From: Pictodentalium vernedei
Lineage: Eukaryota > Mollusca > Scaphopoda > Dentaliida > Dentaliidae
Length of the DNA: 64,000 bases
Assembly: GCA_031216915.1 (NCBI GenBank)
Contig: CM062294.1
Location: 388,731,217-388,795,216, forward strand
Reading direction: 5' to 3'
The stretch's first letter is position 1; each line of letters opens with the position of its first letter. Shown piece by piece: positions 43,965 through 55,112 of this stretch. Made by a program: the position numbers and the translations under genes. The notes under the pieces were generated by a model, which had not been told where the DNA came from, searched no databases, and saw only the letters and a list, made by a program, of their open reading frames with translations.

Positions 43965-44210
43965 ATTAGCCATGTTTATATGCATTAGTATTTTACAGCC
44001 ACTTTCAGCATGTATTCATTGGCTATATAATTATCACAACACAAGTATAAAGTCAAGTTAAGTCAATCATTTTTACTCATGCTACCCATTTTAAAGGACT
44101 CCAACTCAAGGAATTGTCCAACTATTGTCCAAATATAACAGCAAAACGGAACTTGTTTACCACAGTAATCAAGCACTTCTACATTTCCCAGGGACCTCAT
44201 AGGAAAACAT
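43965..44210 (-). mobile_element. SINE-like family E copy 7
   Basis: GCATTAGTATTTTACAGCCACTTTCAGC tail, CAATCATTTTTACTC, CTTGTTTACCACAGTAATCAAGC, end GGGACCTCATAGGAAA. Possible short duplication CATTAG. Confidence 0.6.
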
Positions 44211-44362
44211 TAGCTCTACACTACACATCTAAAACTGAAGGCTGAAACTTTGATTTTTTTTGTCAAAGTAAGTTGTTGGGATAACCAAAAGAAAATTTCT
44301 CCAATTTTCTTTCATTGATAATATCAGTCTCTAATCTCTGGGAAAGTTTTCCAAGAATCAAT

Positions 44363-44838
44363 TTATTTATTTATTAGTATTTAACCCTTTACCCAACGCA
44401 GACGATATCAAAATTTATTATTCTAAAAATCATTTTTTGAAATTTTTCAAAAAATTTCAACAAAACCATATCATGTGACCCCTAGTTGGAACGAGCCCAT
44501 CGAGCTCGTTCCAACAAGGGGTCACATGATATGGTTTTGTTGAAATTTTTTGAAAAATAATATTTTTTCAACTGCTGAATTTGCATTACGCGGGCAGATG
44601 CCGTCGATTCGTTGGGTAAAGGGTTAAGGTTATTTGTTTTTGCACAATGGCTAATTGTGACTGCAACATGGAGACCAAGTCCAGTTTATTCAATCCTTTA
44701 TAACCTTTAGAACCATGTTGCAGATTTTAGAGGTCTTTCACTCTAAGCATTGCTGACTGGGTCCCTTTTTACCAGTAAAATGCTTGTTTACCATAGTATC
44801 CAACCACTGCTTAATTTCACTGGATTCACTAGGAGACG
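44363..44838 (-). mobile_element. SINE-like family E copy 8, split by MITE A3
   Basis: Flanked by the 9 bp duplication AGAATCAAT (44354-44362 and 44839-44847). The left piece TTATTTATTTATTAGTATTTAA and the right piece TTAAGGTTATTTGTTTTTGCACAATGG are separated by A3. Other copies read GTGTTTAAGGTCACAT without a break. Confidence 0.85.
44381..44627. mobile_element. TTAA MITE family A, copy A3
   Basis: TTAA-CCCTTTACCCAACG to CGTTGGGTAAAGGG-TTAA, perfect 14 bp TIR. Same subfamily as A2 (CATATCATGTGACCCC palindrome, GC-rich block in the right arm). Inserted at the TTAA of a SINE-like element, so the 4 bp duplication is proven. Confidence 0.92.
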
Positions 44839-45106
44839 AGAATCAATGCCAAACTGGTATTGTGAGAAATGCAAATTAGAGAAGCAAAATATATAACCAA
44901 CAACTTTTGAGAGTTCCGATGGCGGATGATTGACCCATTTACTCACAGTACTGTGATCTCAAAAGTGGAGGACACAGAATTTCAACTGAATATCAACTGT
45001 GTTGCAATCAAAGTTGAAATCCTCCATCTGCTGCTTTCATCCCTGCAAAACTACGGAATCTCACATGTCCAATAGGAAATATGGAAACACTGAATCTGAG
45101 ATTTGG

Positions 45107-45320
45107 GGAGTGCTGTGGCTCAGTGGTTACAGTATTAGACTTCAAACCAAATCACAGTTCGGTCTCCATCAGGTATAACTGTGTTGTGTCCTTGAGCAAG
45201 GCGCTTATACCCAAATGCCCATGTGGGGGTACGGTGATGCTGTGTACTAAGGCATACTGCACATCAATGCTGCACTTGTCTTCAACCAATGCTTACCCTG
45301 CCTGTGTGGAGTTAGTAGCT
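45107..45320 (+). mobile_element. tRNA-derived SINE S7, 5' part
   Basis: The only plus-strand copy: GTGCTGTGGCTCAGTGGTTA (A box region), CAGTTCGGTCTCC (B-box-like), GTGTTGTGTCCTTGAGCAAGG, then ends in the CCTGTGTGGAGTTAGTA block without a tail. A 3'-truncated or rearranged copy. Confidence 0.65.
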
Positions 45321-45659
45321 GCAGGCTTGATTTGGCAGTTTTTTTGCATGCAATCTTGTTTTTGCAGTATTTTAATTAGACAAAAGGCCCCAAGGGGCCT
45401 TAATCGCTCACCTGACAAATTGGTTCAAAGAAGTATTTTGAGTCACATTCAGTTAGTTCTGGTTCATCAACACTACAGAGGAATGAAGCTGTGAAATGAT
45501 TCATAACTCTGGTGTCTGTGAAATTATTCATAACTCTGTCAGATGATTATTATCATAGGTCCTCATGACTGCTTCCAATTCTATCAGCTGTAAACAAGCA
45601 CTGCCCAACTTCCAAGGTTGTTATGTCACTGCAGTTAAAAAGGCAAATTTTAAGGAAAA

Positions 45660-45893
45660 ACAGTATTTATTTATTTATTGGTGTTTTAGGTCACATATTT
45701 TTGCACAATGGCTAATCATGACCTCAATATGAATATCAACTCAAGACCAGGCATGAGCGTTAATAAGCCATGTTGCCCATTTTAGAGAGGGTTTGCACCA
45801 CCCAAGCATTGGTGACTTGGTCCTATTTTACCAGTAAAACAGAGCCTGTTTACCGCAGTGAACAGGCACTGCTTCACTTCCCGGGGTTCCAGT
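45660..45893 (-). mobile_element. SINE-like family E copy 9, inside P4
   Basis: TTTATTTATTTATTGGTGTTTT tail, the full set of E blocks, end CCCGGGGTTCC. CAGTA on both sides may be the target duplication. Confidence 0.75.
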
Positions 45894-46390
45894 AAGTAGG
45901 TAATGGATTTGAGCAAATTTGAACCTAACCTGCCCCAACCCCCATAGAGAGCCCAAATATTAAGCCAAGGACTTGAATTGAGCAAACTTGAATCTGCCCT
46001 TCCTAGTAATGTTGTATACCAAATATGAAAGCATTCTGACTGATGGATCGGAAGAAGAAGATTTTTAAAGAAATTTTCTCACATTGCACTAAGTCAAAAA
46101 CATTAACCCAGGAACTTGCTTTGAATAAACCCTGAGATGTTGTACATCAAATATGAAAGCATTCTGACTGGTGAATCTGATGAAGAAGATTTTTGAAGAA
46201 ACTCCTTCATATGGCACCAAGTTGAAATTTGGACTCCTATAGAGAGCCAAAATATTAACCCACAGACATGATTTGAACAAACTTGAATCTTATCCCCCTA
46301 GAGATTTTGTATACCAAATATGAAAGCATTCTGGCTGTGGGATCTGAAGAAGAAGATTTTTAAAGAAATTTCCTCATATTGCACTAAGTT

Positions 46391-47290
46391 AAAATTCGGG
46401 CTCCCATAGGGAATCCACATATTATATTGTATACCAAATATCAAAAGATTCAAACTGATGGTCGGGAGAAGAAGATTTTTAAAGAAATTCCTTCATATTG
46501 CACAAACTTGAAACTCAGGCTCCCATAAGGAGCCCAAATATTAACCCTGGAACTCAATTTGAATAAATTTGAATCCGAACCCTCTATAGATGTTGTATAC
46601 CAAATATGAAAACATTCTGACTGATGGATCTGAAGAAGCAGATTTTTAAAGAAATTTACTCATATTGCATTAAGTTAAAATTCAGGCTCCCATAGAGAGC
46701 CCAAATACTAACCCAGGAACCGGATCTGATCAAACTTGAATCTGACCCACCTAAAGCTGTTGTACACCAAACATGAAAGGATTCTGACTGGTGAATCTGA
46801 AGAAGATTTTTAAAGAAACTCCTTCATATTGCACCAAGTTAAAATTCGGGCTCCCGTAGGGAATCCACATATTATATTGTATACCAAATATGAAAAGATT
46901 CAAACTGATGGTCGGGAGAAGAAGATTTTTAAAGAAATTCCTTCATATTGCACAAACTTGAAACTCAGGCTCCCATAAGGAGCCCAAATATTAACCCTAG
47001 AACTCAATTTGAATAAATTTGAATCTGAACCCTCTATAGATGTTGTATACCAAATATGAAAACATTCTGACTGATGGATCTGAAGAAGCAGATTTTTAAA
47101 GAAATTTACTCATATTGCACTAAGTTAAAATTCAGGCTCCCATAGAGAGCCCAAATACTAACCCAGGAACCGGATCTGATCAAACTTGAATCTGACCCAC
47201 CTAGAGCTGTTGTACACCAAACATGAAAGGATTCTGACTGGTGAATCTGAAGAAGATTTTTAAAGAAACTCCTTCATATTGCACCAAGTT
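46391..47290 (+). repeat. 450 bp duplicated block (three monomers) in P4
   Basis: The motif AATCCACATATTATATTGTATACC recurs at about 46412 and 46862. The next 450 bp are nearly identical in both copies, including the odd CAAACTGATGGTCGGGAGAAG and GAACCGGATCTGATC variants. A recent triplet-monomer duplication within an otherwise diverged array. Confidence 0.85.
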
Positions 47291-48009
47291 AAAATTTAGG
47301 CTCCTATACGGAGCCCAAATATTAACCCAGGTACTTGATTTGAACAAACTTGAATCTGAGCCCCCTAGAGATGTTGTATATCAAATACGAAAGGATTCTG
47401 ACTGGTAGATCCGAAGAAGATTTTTGAAGAAATTTCCTCATGTTGCACTAAGTTAAACTTTGGGCTCCAATAGAGAGCGTAAATATTAACTCAGGGACCT
47501 GATTTGAACAAATTCCAAACTAATTACCCTAGAGATGTTGTATACCAAATATGAAAACATTCTGACTGGTGGATCTGAAGAAGAAGATTTTTGAAGAAAT
47601 TTCATTATATTGTACTAAGTTCAAATTTGGGCTCCCATAGGGAACAGAAATATTAACCCAGGGACTCGATTTGAAACTTGAATCTGACCCTCCCCCTCCC
47701 CTAGAGATGTTATATAACAAATATCAAAAGATTTTAATTGATGGTTCTGGAAAAGATTTTTTAAATTTTGTTAAAACAATTTATGGGTGCTGTAAGAGTA
47801 AGGCCCCTTGTGGTCCCTGTGGACGTGGCAACTTTATTTGAACAAACTTGAATTGACATATGGTAAGAAACATGCACATCAAATTTGGTTCAATTCGGCC
47901 CTGTGGTTTATGAGGAGAAGTCGATAATGTAAATTTCACGTAGTATGGATGGGCGATGGACAGAAAGTAATCACTTAAGCTCCCCTTGATTTTCAGTCTG
48001 GTGAGCTAA

Positions 48010-48079
48010 AAATCTTAGCCTTGTGGTATAAGTGTGTTGCAATCTGATCACAAGAGACTGATTTTGTGATCACAACACT
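48010..48079. other. Short spacer
   Basis: Nothing recognised between P4 and repeat G copy 2. Confidence 0.3.
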
Positions 48080-48480
48080 TTACATTGTCTAGATTAACTC
48101 TTGACCTACAGAGTATTTTCAAGATATTTTTCGTTAAATCTAGTCATGGCTGTTGTAAAGCAGCCATGACTCAATTCAATGAAAAATTCATCTAAATTTA
48201 ACATTGGTGAAAAAATCCATTCAATTTACCACAGGAAATTTTGATTAAATAAGCTCATATTATCCTTACTTCAGTGGGAAGAGAAATTCTTCCTGGGCAT
48301 GAATATCTGCCAGCAGCATGAAAGGAGTTAACCAAACAAATTTTTGGATGATCCCTGAAAACAGTTTGAAATGAAAAAATAAAACAGGTAAAAATAATTT
48401 TGGCAGAATTTTGATGATAGGGAGATTTTTTATGGACTTTTAAGGAAATGAAAATTGAGTTTAAATGATCTATAACCATG
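48080..48480 (-). repeat. Repeat G, copy 2
   Basis: The reverse-strand relative of 28.06-28.6 kb: GCAGATATTCATGCCCAGGA and a palindromic TAGTCATGGCTG / CAGCCATGACT. An apparent exon inside (48265-48350) has good-looking splice signals, but the block is repeated elsewhere. Confidence 0.5.
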
Positions 48481-48904
48481 TGAGTGACTATGATTTATAC
48501 TGAAATCTGTATCACCACACCCATTAAATGGGATCAGTGTGGCTTTCTGTAGGTTAGAAGAATTATGTTATGTTACCCCATTTGTCTACAGCAGGAAGTT
48601 ATGTTATGACTTATTGTTGATAGTGACTACTGATATTTTTTACAGACAATTGGTTATAAAGAAAGAGTCAAAGACTTCTTATTATCATTGAGCAGAGATG
48701 GAATTGCAAAGAGGTTAAGGTTAGGATTAGGGCAGAGAAAGATTTATGACAACTATGCCAAAACTGCCCCCTCCCCGCACTCAAATACTTGTTTTATTAG
48801 CTGTATGTGTATTTTAATTAGGTCCAATTATATAGCCTCTGATCTACGTATCTGTTAAAGGTATTTTTCACCACCATGACACTACATCTCTATTTATGTA
48901 TATG
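48481..48904. other. Non-coding stretch, nothing recognised
   Basis: No gene or clear repeat seen. Confidence 0.4.
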
Positions 48905-49130
48905 TAATGATGTATTGGTATTTAAGGTTACTTTCAGCATTTATAGTTATATCATGACCTCAAGGTAAGTATGAAGTGAAGTTTAGCTAATCATTTATAC
49001 TCATGTTTTCAAACTTTAGAAGACTTCCATGCCAGACATTTGTTACCGCATCCTATTTGACGAGTAAAGTAGAACTTGTTTACAAGTAAACAAGCACTTC
49101 TCCACTTATAAGGGTTCCTACAGGGAAACA
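48905..49130 (-). mobile_element. SINE-like family E, diverged copy 10
   Basis: GATGTATTGGTATTTAAGGTTAC, CTAATCATTTATACTC, CTTGTTTACAAGTAAACAAGC, end AGGGTTCCTACAGGG. Confidence 0.6.
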
Positions 49131-49536
49131 GTAAATTTGAATTGCAAGAATAACAGAAAATGCTGCCAATCAGCACCAGAGTCGCAACTATGATGAATTA
49201 TTGTGAAAAACTTTATCTTGTAAATATAAGAATCTGATAATACCAAACCTGATATTATTTCTTGAAAAGCGCCAAGAGCTTTCCAAGAATTAATATCCGG
49301 TCTCTGGATTTATCATTAAAAAGAAAATTTTAATATGGTCTTTCAACAGATTATTCCAACTACTGCTGTTCGCTTTGTGAGTTGAATGGAAAAAAAATAA
49401 AAATAAAAATAACATGCAAAACTTTTCAAACGGTTATCACAAAACTTGTTATTATTAAGATGGATATGCCAATGAGCTCAGAAATTAAAACAAATATGCA
49501 TGGTGCACATGTTTTGAGTTGTAGAATTAAACTTAC
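49131..49536. other. Presumed intron downstream of the LDL-A exon
   Basis: AT-rich; no other exon recognised on the minus strand here. Confidence 0.4.
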
Positions 49537-49659
49537 AGTTTTCTGGGGATTCATCCGATCCATCCTCACAATCATTGTCCCCATCACACATCCAACCATT
49601 TGGGTAACACACACCAGCACCACCACATGTGAAAAACTGCGCTAGGCACGTTACTTCAG
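49537..49659 (-). CDS. Host exon: LDL-receptor class A domain
   Basis: This 123 bp minus-strand exon encodes one LDL-A repeat, a Ca2+-binding, disulfide-knotted extracellular module used in lipoprotein receptors and many secreted or membrane proteins. Cys order: [38 protein letters not shown], with the Ca2+ cage residues in [16 protein letters not shown] strong acceptor precedes it (TTTTTTTTTACAG, ending 49660) and a consensus donor follows (GTAAGT from 49536). Both introns are phase 1, the symmetric phase typical of LDL-A exons. The codon for the sixth Cys is split: only its T is here, so the next exon should begin GT or GC. The rest of the gene is not identifiable in the window. Confidence 0.88.
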
Positions 49660-50413
49660 CTGTAAAAAAAAAGACGTTTTCTTCATACACTTACTTATTG
49701 CAGTTTCAGCAATGAAGACTACATTGCATTGTTAAAAAAATAAGTATTTTTCAATAGTGACAAGACCTTCGAAAAGAAAGGTGCAAACTTCAAGAATATT
49801 TATTTAACTGGTAAAGTGCTAAATTATTTTTCAAGAGTGATTTTTCTCCACGATGATTGGCAGAGGAAGACTAAGTTTAGCAAGACTTCTGTTAGAAATA
49901 ACTGATTTGTTTCAAAATTTTTAGAGAATGCCTGTTGACACTCTCCAATAATTTAAAACAAAACAATTTATATTAATATTTTTTTCAGTTGTGAGCAAAC
50001 AAGTTAATGCATACAGGGTAAAGCCATGATATAGTGGTTTCTATCACTCAACCAGTTACATGACACATACTAACCATATACCAGTATATGCCTGACAAAA
50101 CTCAGGGTTTTATTTCAAATATTTTGCGGAAAGAGTCCACGACCTTTTCCACTGCAGAATTGAAAAAAATTTGCATCATAACAGACTGAAATGGGAATTT
50201 CTTCAAGTAGTTAACAAAATAAACTTTTGAATACTGACTGGTCAACTGTTACAATATAAAAATAAGAATAATGTTAACAGAAAGAAATTTGAGAAACAGC
50301 AACAATAACTAGAATTTAACTATTCCGAAATTTAATATAAAAAAAAATAATATGAAAAGAAAATGACACAAAAATCTTTTATACTATTTGGTTTACAGAA
50401 AATATATACTTAT
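49660..50413. other. Presumed intron upstream of the LDL-A exon
   Basis: AT-rich, with no other exon or clear repeat recognised. Confidence 0.4.
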
Positions 50414-50665
50414 TTAACCCTTTACCCAACGTAAGGGCCAAAACCGGCCAGCGCTATTCTCAAAAATCGCCAATTAATTTTCACTATTTTTTTCATTTTT
50501 TGTCTCAAAAACATAGGTTATGACCCCTCGTTGGAACGAGCTCGTCGAGCTCGTTCCAACGAGGGGTCATAACCTATGTTTTTGAGACAAAAAATGAAAA
50601 AAATTAGTTATTCAAGAATTTTTTTTGCAAGTGTCGTCTGCTTTTCACGTTAGGTAAAGGGTTAA
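50414..50665. mobile_element. TTAA MITE family A, copy A5 (best preserved)
   Basis: TTAA-CCCTTTACCCAACGTAAG to CACGTTAGGTAAAGGG-TTAA. A perfect palindrome with 59-base arms occupies 50486-50604 around the single base T50545 (core GGAACGAGCTCG-T-CGAGCTCGTTCC). No mismatch in the arms means very recent insertion or active arm correction. It serves as the empty-site reference for A4. Confidence 0.92.
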
Positions 50666-50791
50666 TCCAAAATAAAGTTTAATAGAATCCAGTAATCTAG
50701 TGATGAAGAAACTTCCCAGCTGGTATTATAATGTCCAAGAATATGTCTGCAGAAACAGTATCCAATAAGTTGTAATGAAAAGTTCACTAAG

Positions 50792-52553
50792 CAAGAGGCC
50801 CCAAGGGGCCTTAATCGCTCACCTTCCAAAGTGGTTCAAAGAAGTATTTGGGGGTCACATTCAGTTCGACATGGTTCATCAAAACTATAAAGGAATGAAA
50901 TCATGAGAGGCAAGATTTATGGAAAAACACTATGGAATGGATTTGAACAAGCCCCCACCCCACCCCCACACCTAGAGAGCCCAAATATTAAGCCAGGGAC
51001 TCAAATTGAACAAACTTGAATCTGATCCCCCTTGAGATGTCATATACCAAATATGAAAGAATTCTGACTGGTGGATCTGAAGAAGTTTTTAAAGAAATGT
51101 CCTCACATTGCACTAAGTTAAACTTTGGGCTCAAATAGGGAGCCAAAATTTTAACCCAGGGACCCAATTTGGACAAACTTGAATCTGACCCACCTAAAGA
51201 TGTTAGATACCAATATGAAAGGATTCTGATTGGTGGATCTGAAGAAGAAGATTTTAAAAGAAATTCCCTCAGATTGCACTAAGTTAAAATTAAGGCTCCC
51301 ATAGGTAGCCCAAATTAATAACCCAAGGGCTCGATTTGAACAAAATGGAATCTGACCCTCCCAGAGATGTTGTATACAAACTATGAAAGGATTCTGACTG
51401 TGAATCTGAAGAAGATTTTTAAAGAAATTTCCTCATTGCACAAATTTGAAATTTGGGCTCCCATAGGAAGCCCATATATCAACCCAGGGACCAACAAACT
51501 TGAATCTTACCCTCTAAGAGATGTTGCATATCAAATATGAAAGGATTCTGACTAGTAGATCTGAAGAAGATTTTTAAAGTTAAAATTTCGCCTCAAATAT
51601 CAACCCACGGACTAGGATCGAACAAACTTGAAGCCAACCCTTCTAGAGATGTTGTATACAAAATATGAAAGCATTCTGACTACAGGATCTAAAGAAGAAG
51701 CCCAAATAGTTACCCAGGTAACCAATTTGTACAAACCTGAAACTGCTGACCCACCTTGAGGTGTTGTATACCAAATATGAAAGGATTCTGACAGGTGAAT
51801 CTGAAGAATATTTTTAAAGAAATTCCCTCATATCGCACTAAGTTAAAATTCAAGCTCCCCCGGGACCCGATTTGAACAAACTGGAATCTGCCCCCCCCCC
51901 CTCCCCCTTATAGATGTTGTATACTGAACATGAAAGGATTATTACTGGTGGATCTGAAGAAGAAGATTTTTAAAGAAATTTTCTCAAATTGCACCAAGTT
52001 AAACTTTGGGCTCGCTACAAACTCAGGGACCCGATTTGAACAAATTTGAATATGACTCCTCCCCCCCTTAGAGATGTTGGTGGATATGAAGAAAAAGATT
52101 TTTAAATAAATTTTCTCATATTTCACCAAGTTAAAATTTAGGCTCCTACAGGGAGCCCAGTTATTAACCCAGGGACTCGATTTGAACAAACTTGAATCTG
52201 CACCCCCCCCCCCCCCCCCCCCCCTTCCCAGAGATGTTATATACCAAATATCAAAAGATTCTAATTGATGGTTCTGGAAAAGAAGATTTTTTTTAATTTT
52301 GGAAAACAATTTATGGGTGCTATCAGAATAATGCCCCTTATGGTGCCCCCTGTGGGCGTGGCAACTTTATTTGAACAAACTTGAATTGACATATAATAAG
52401 GAACATGCATGTCAAATTTGGTCCAATCCGGCCCTGTGGTTTATGAAGGGAAGTTGATAATGTAAAGTTCGTGCTGGACAGACAACAGACATCTAGATGA
52501 CAGACAAAAAGTGATCACTTAAGCTCCCCCTGACTTTCAGTCAGGTGAGCTAA
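50792..52553 (+). mobile_element. Hairpin-ended element P5
   Basis: Start CAAGAGGCCCCAAGGGGCC and ATCGCTCACCTTC; end CCCTGAC-TTTCA-GTCAGG-TGAG-CTAA. About nine 150 bp monomers, closely related to P1's left part. A C-tract at 52203-52224. A very short GACAGACAACAGAC tract replaces the ACGG tract. Confidence 0.7.
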
Positions 52554-53344
52554 AAATTCAGCAGGCTCCAATAAATTCCAATAAAGCACTCAGCAAAATT
52601 CAAATGGACTTAATATCCAATAAATATTGGTGCCAAAGGTATTTTTAAAATAATCCAGCAGGATCCTGGATTTTCTCAAAAGTAAATTCTCTTTTACAAG
52701 AAGAATAAATTCTCTTTAAAATTCTCTTTTGGAAACACTTTTCCAATACACAAAGAAGCACAGATTCTCAAAAATATTCCAAAAAATACTGAAGAATATA
52801 TAAATTCTCAACTGCTTCTTTAATAATGCACTGTCCTGTAATAATAATCTCCAATGTTCAATGAATGCTGAATGTAACAAATGACTTCTCAATGCTGTAA
52901 AGAAAGCCTTGTGGGATAAATAGAATGTCTTGATTCTGTTGACAGAGGTTATTTGTATAGTCTTCAGACAGAAAGTTCCAGAATAAGAAATTTCTCAAAT
53001 GATCTATTTTATATTAATTTTTTGACTGGTTGATTAAAGTCACCTCATTAAGATTCTAGATGATTCAAATTTTATGTAAACAAGGGTGACCTACTTAAAC
53101 AATCAGTGAGCTTGGAAGACAGACAAATTTGTGTAGGTTTATTTCCAAATCTGTTGATTAGAAAGTCTCCAGGAAGCAATGATAATATCTGAAATTGTAG
53201 AAGGAGATCGCCTCTGCACAGTTATGAAAAGAACGATAAAAATATTGACACCTTGACTGTCAGGAGTTTCCTCAATTACATCCAAGTTCCTTTAATAACT
53301 TATGAAAAAGGCACCAGAATTGTAAGGGGATATTTTATTCTTTT
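52554..53344. other. Non-coding stretch, nothing recognised
   Basis: AT-rich, with local near-repeats of AAATTCTCTTT and AATAAATTC (52680-52800). No gene. Confidence 0.4.
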
Positions 53345-53569
53345 TTAACCCTTGGGTGCCTAATTCTGACATTCATCACATTTTACGGCAAAAGGTGTCT
53401 AGGGAAACTTGCAAATTACATGAAAGTACCTTGGCAGCTGTTTCTTGGCAAGTCTTGGCTGCCTATACAGGCAGCCAAGACTTGCCTAGAAACAACTGCA
53501 AGGCTACAGGATGTAGACTTTCAAAGTATAGAAACAATGTATAAAACTCTCCAGGCCCTAAAGGGTTGA
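53345..53569. mobile_element. TTAA MITE family B, copy B2
   Basis: TTAA-CCCTTGGGTGCCTAATTC at the left, CAGGCCCTAAAGGG-TTGA at the right. Central hairpin TTGGCAAGTCTTGGCTGCCTATACAGGCAGCCAAGACTTGCC. Same family as B1 at 34030. Confidence 0.8.
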
Positions 53570-53890
53570 GAAAAAGAAACATAATCTTTGATGTGATAAA
53601 TTAACCTTGAGACAAAAAGAATAGAAGGTACTGTAATGATCGGTTGTGCAAAATTTCAATGTATTCATTCATAAGCTTTAATTCTATACTAAAACAGAAA
53701 AACCTTATTTGGCAAAAAATAGTGTGAACATCAGAATTAAAACCTCCCAGCTCAAGATGACTCAGTAACTTCACAAAAGTCTAACAGATACTGAACCCGA
53801 CTCAGCTTTTCTAGCTGGATACTTAGGCTTCCTCCAGACCACCTGTAAAACTGTTTGGTATGATGATACCCAGGCGGTTGAAATAAATAA
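53570..53890. other. Non-coding stretch, nothing recognised
   Basis: No gene or clear repeat, apart from CCTCCAGACCACCTGTAAAACTGT (about 53830-53855), which resembles the SINE S body. Confidence 0.4.
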
Positions 53891-55112
53891 ACCAGAGGCT
53901 CAAGTGGGCCTAAAATGCTCACCTGGCTCAAATTGTCAAAACAGATGAGTGTATCAGTAAGTGATCAGCAGCAAGAGCAATTTTTTTGATTTGCCATGAC
54001 ACAACCAAAGGCAACTTTTTTGGCCATTCATTTCTGCTGGTCCTAGGAAAGCTTCCTAGCAAGCTCTGTTCGAACAAAATTTCTGTGTTTTAAACTACTG
54101 TGGTTTTTCTCTAGCCCCACCCCACCTCCCCCCCCCCCCAAAAAAACAACAACAACAACAACAAGAAAAAACAAGCGAATCAATTTGAACGAACTTGAAT
54201 TTGACACCCCTAAAGATGTTACATACCAAATATGAAAGGATTCTCACTGGTGGATCTGAAGAAGAAGAATTTTCAAGAAATTTTCTCATATTGCTCTAAG
54301 TTAAACTTTGGGCTTCAATAAAAAGCCCAAATATTAACCCAGGGATCTGATTTGAACAAAATGCAACCTAACCCTCCCAGGGGTGTTGTACACCAAATAT
54401 CAAAAGAATCTGACTGCTGGATCTGAAGGAGATGATTTTAAACGTTAATTCCCCATATTTCACTAAGTAAATATTTGGGCTCCCTTGGGGAACCCAAATA
54501 TTAACCCAGGGACTCGATTTGAACAAATTCGAATCTTACACCTCTAGAGAAGTCACATACCAAATATGAAACGATTCTCACAAGTGGGTCTGAAAAAGAA
54601 GATTTTTTAAGAAATTTTCTCATATTGCACTAAGTTAAAATTTGCGCTCCAATAAAGAACCCAAATATTCATCCAGGGATCCCATTTGAACAAACTTGAA
54701 TCTAACCCCCCTAGAGATGCTGCATACCAAATATCAAAAGAATCTGACTGGTGGATCTGAAGAAGAAGATTTTTGAAGATTATTCCTCATATTGCAGCAA
54801 GTTAATATTCGGGCTTCCATAGGAAGCCCAAATATTAACCCAGGGACTCAATTTGAACAAACTTCAATCTGACCCCTGTAGAGATGTTGTATACCAAGTA
54901 TCAAAAGAATCTGACTGTTTGATCTGAAGAAGAAGATTTTTAAAGCTTATTCCCCATAGCACCCTAAGTTAATTATTTGAGCCTAAATATGAACCGAGGG
55001 GAGGGGGGAGTCGATTTGAACACATTTGTATTTGACCGTCCTATGGATGCTGTATACCAAATATCAAAAGATTCTGATCAGCGGTTCTGAAGAAATTTTT
55101 TTTTTCAATTTT

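Larger units (their letters stand above)
45381..48009 (+). mobile_element. Hairpin-ended element P4
   Basis: Start CAAAAGGCCCCAAGGGGCC with ATCGCTCACCTGAC. End TTGATTTTCAGTCTGGTGAGCTAA, a decayed hairpin with CTAA. The interior has about a dozen 150 bp monomers, including a 450 bp tandem duplication. SINE-like E9 (45660-45893) interrupts it: GGAAAAACAGTA left and AGTAGGTAATGGATTTGAGC right rejoin to the P1/P5 sequence. The ACGG tract near 47940 is short. Confidence 0.7.

Noticed and set aside
48265-48350. An 85 bp minus-strand block with a very good acceptor and donor
   Set aside because: The same block recurs in diverged form at about 28.11-28.19 kb next to the same neighbouring sequences, so it is part of repeat G.
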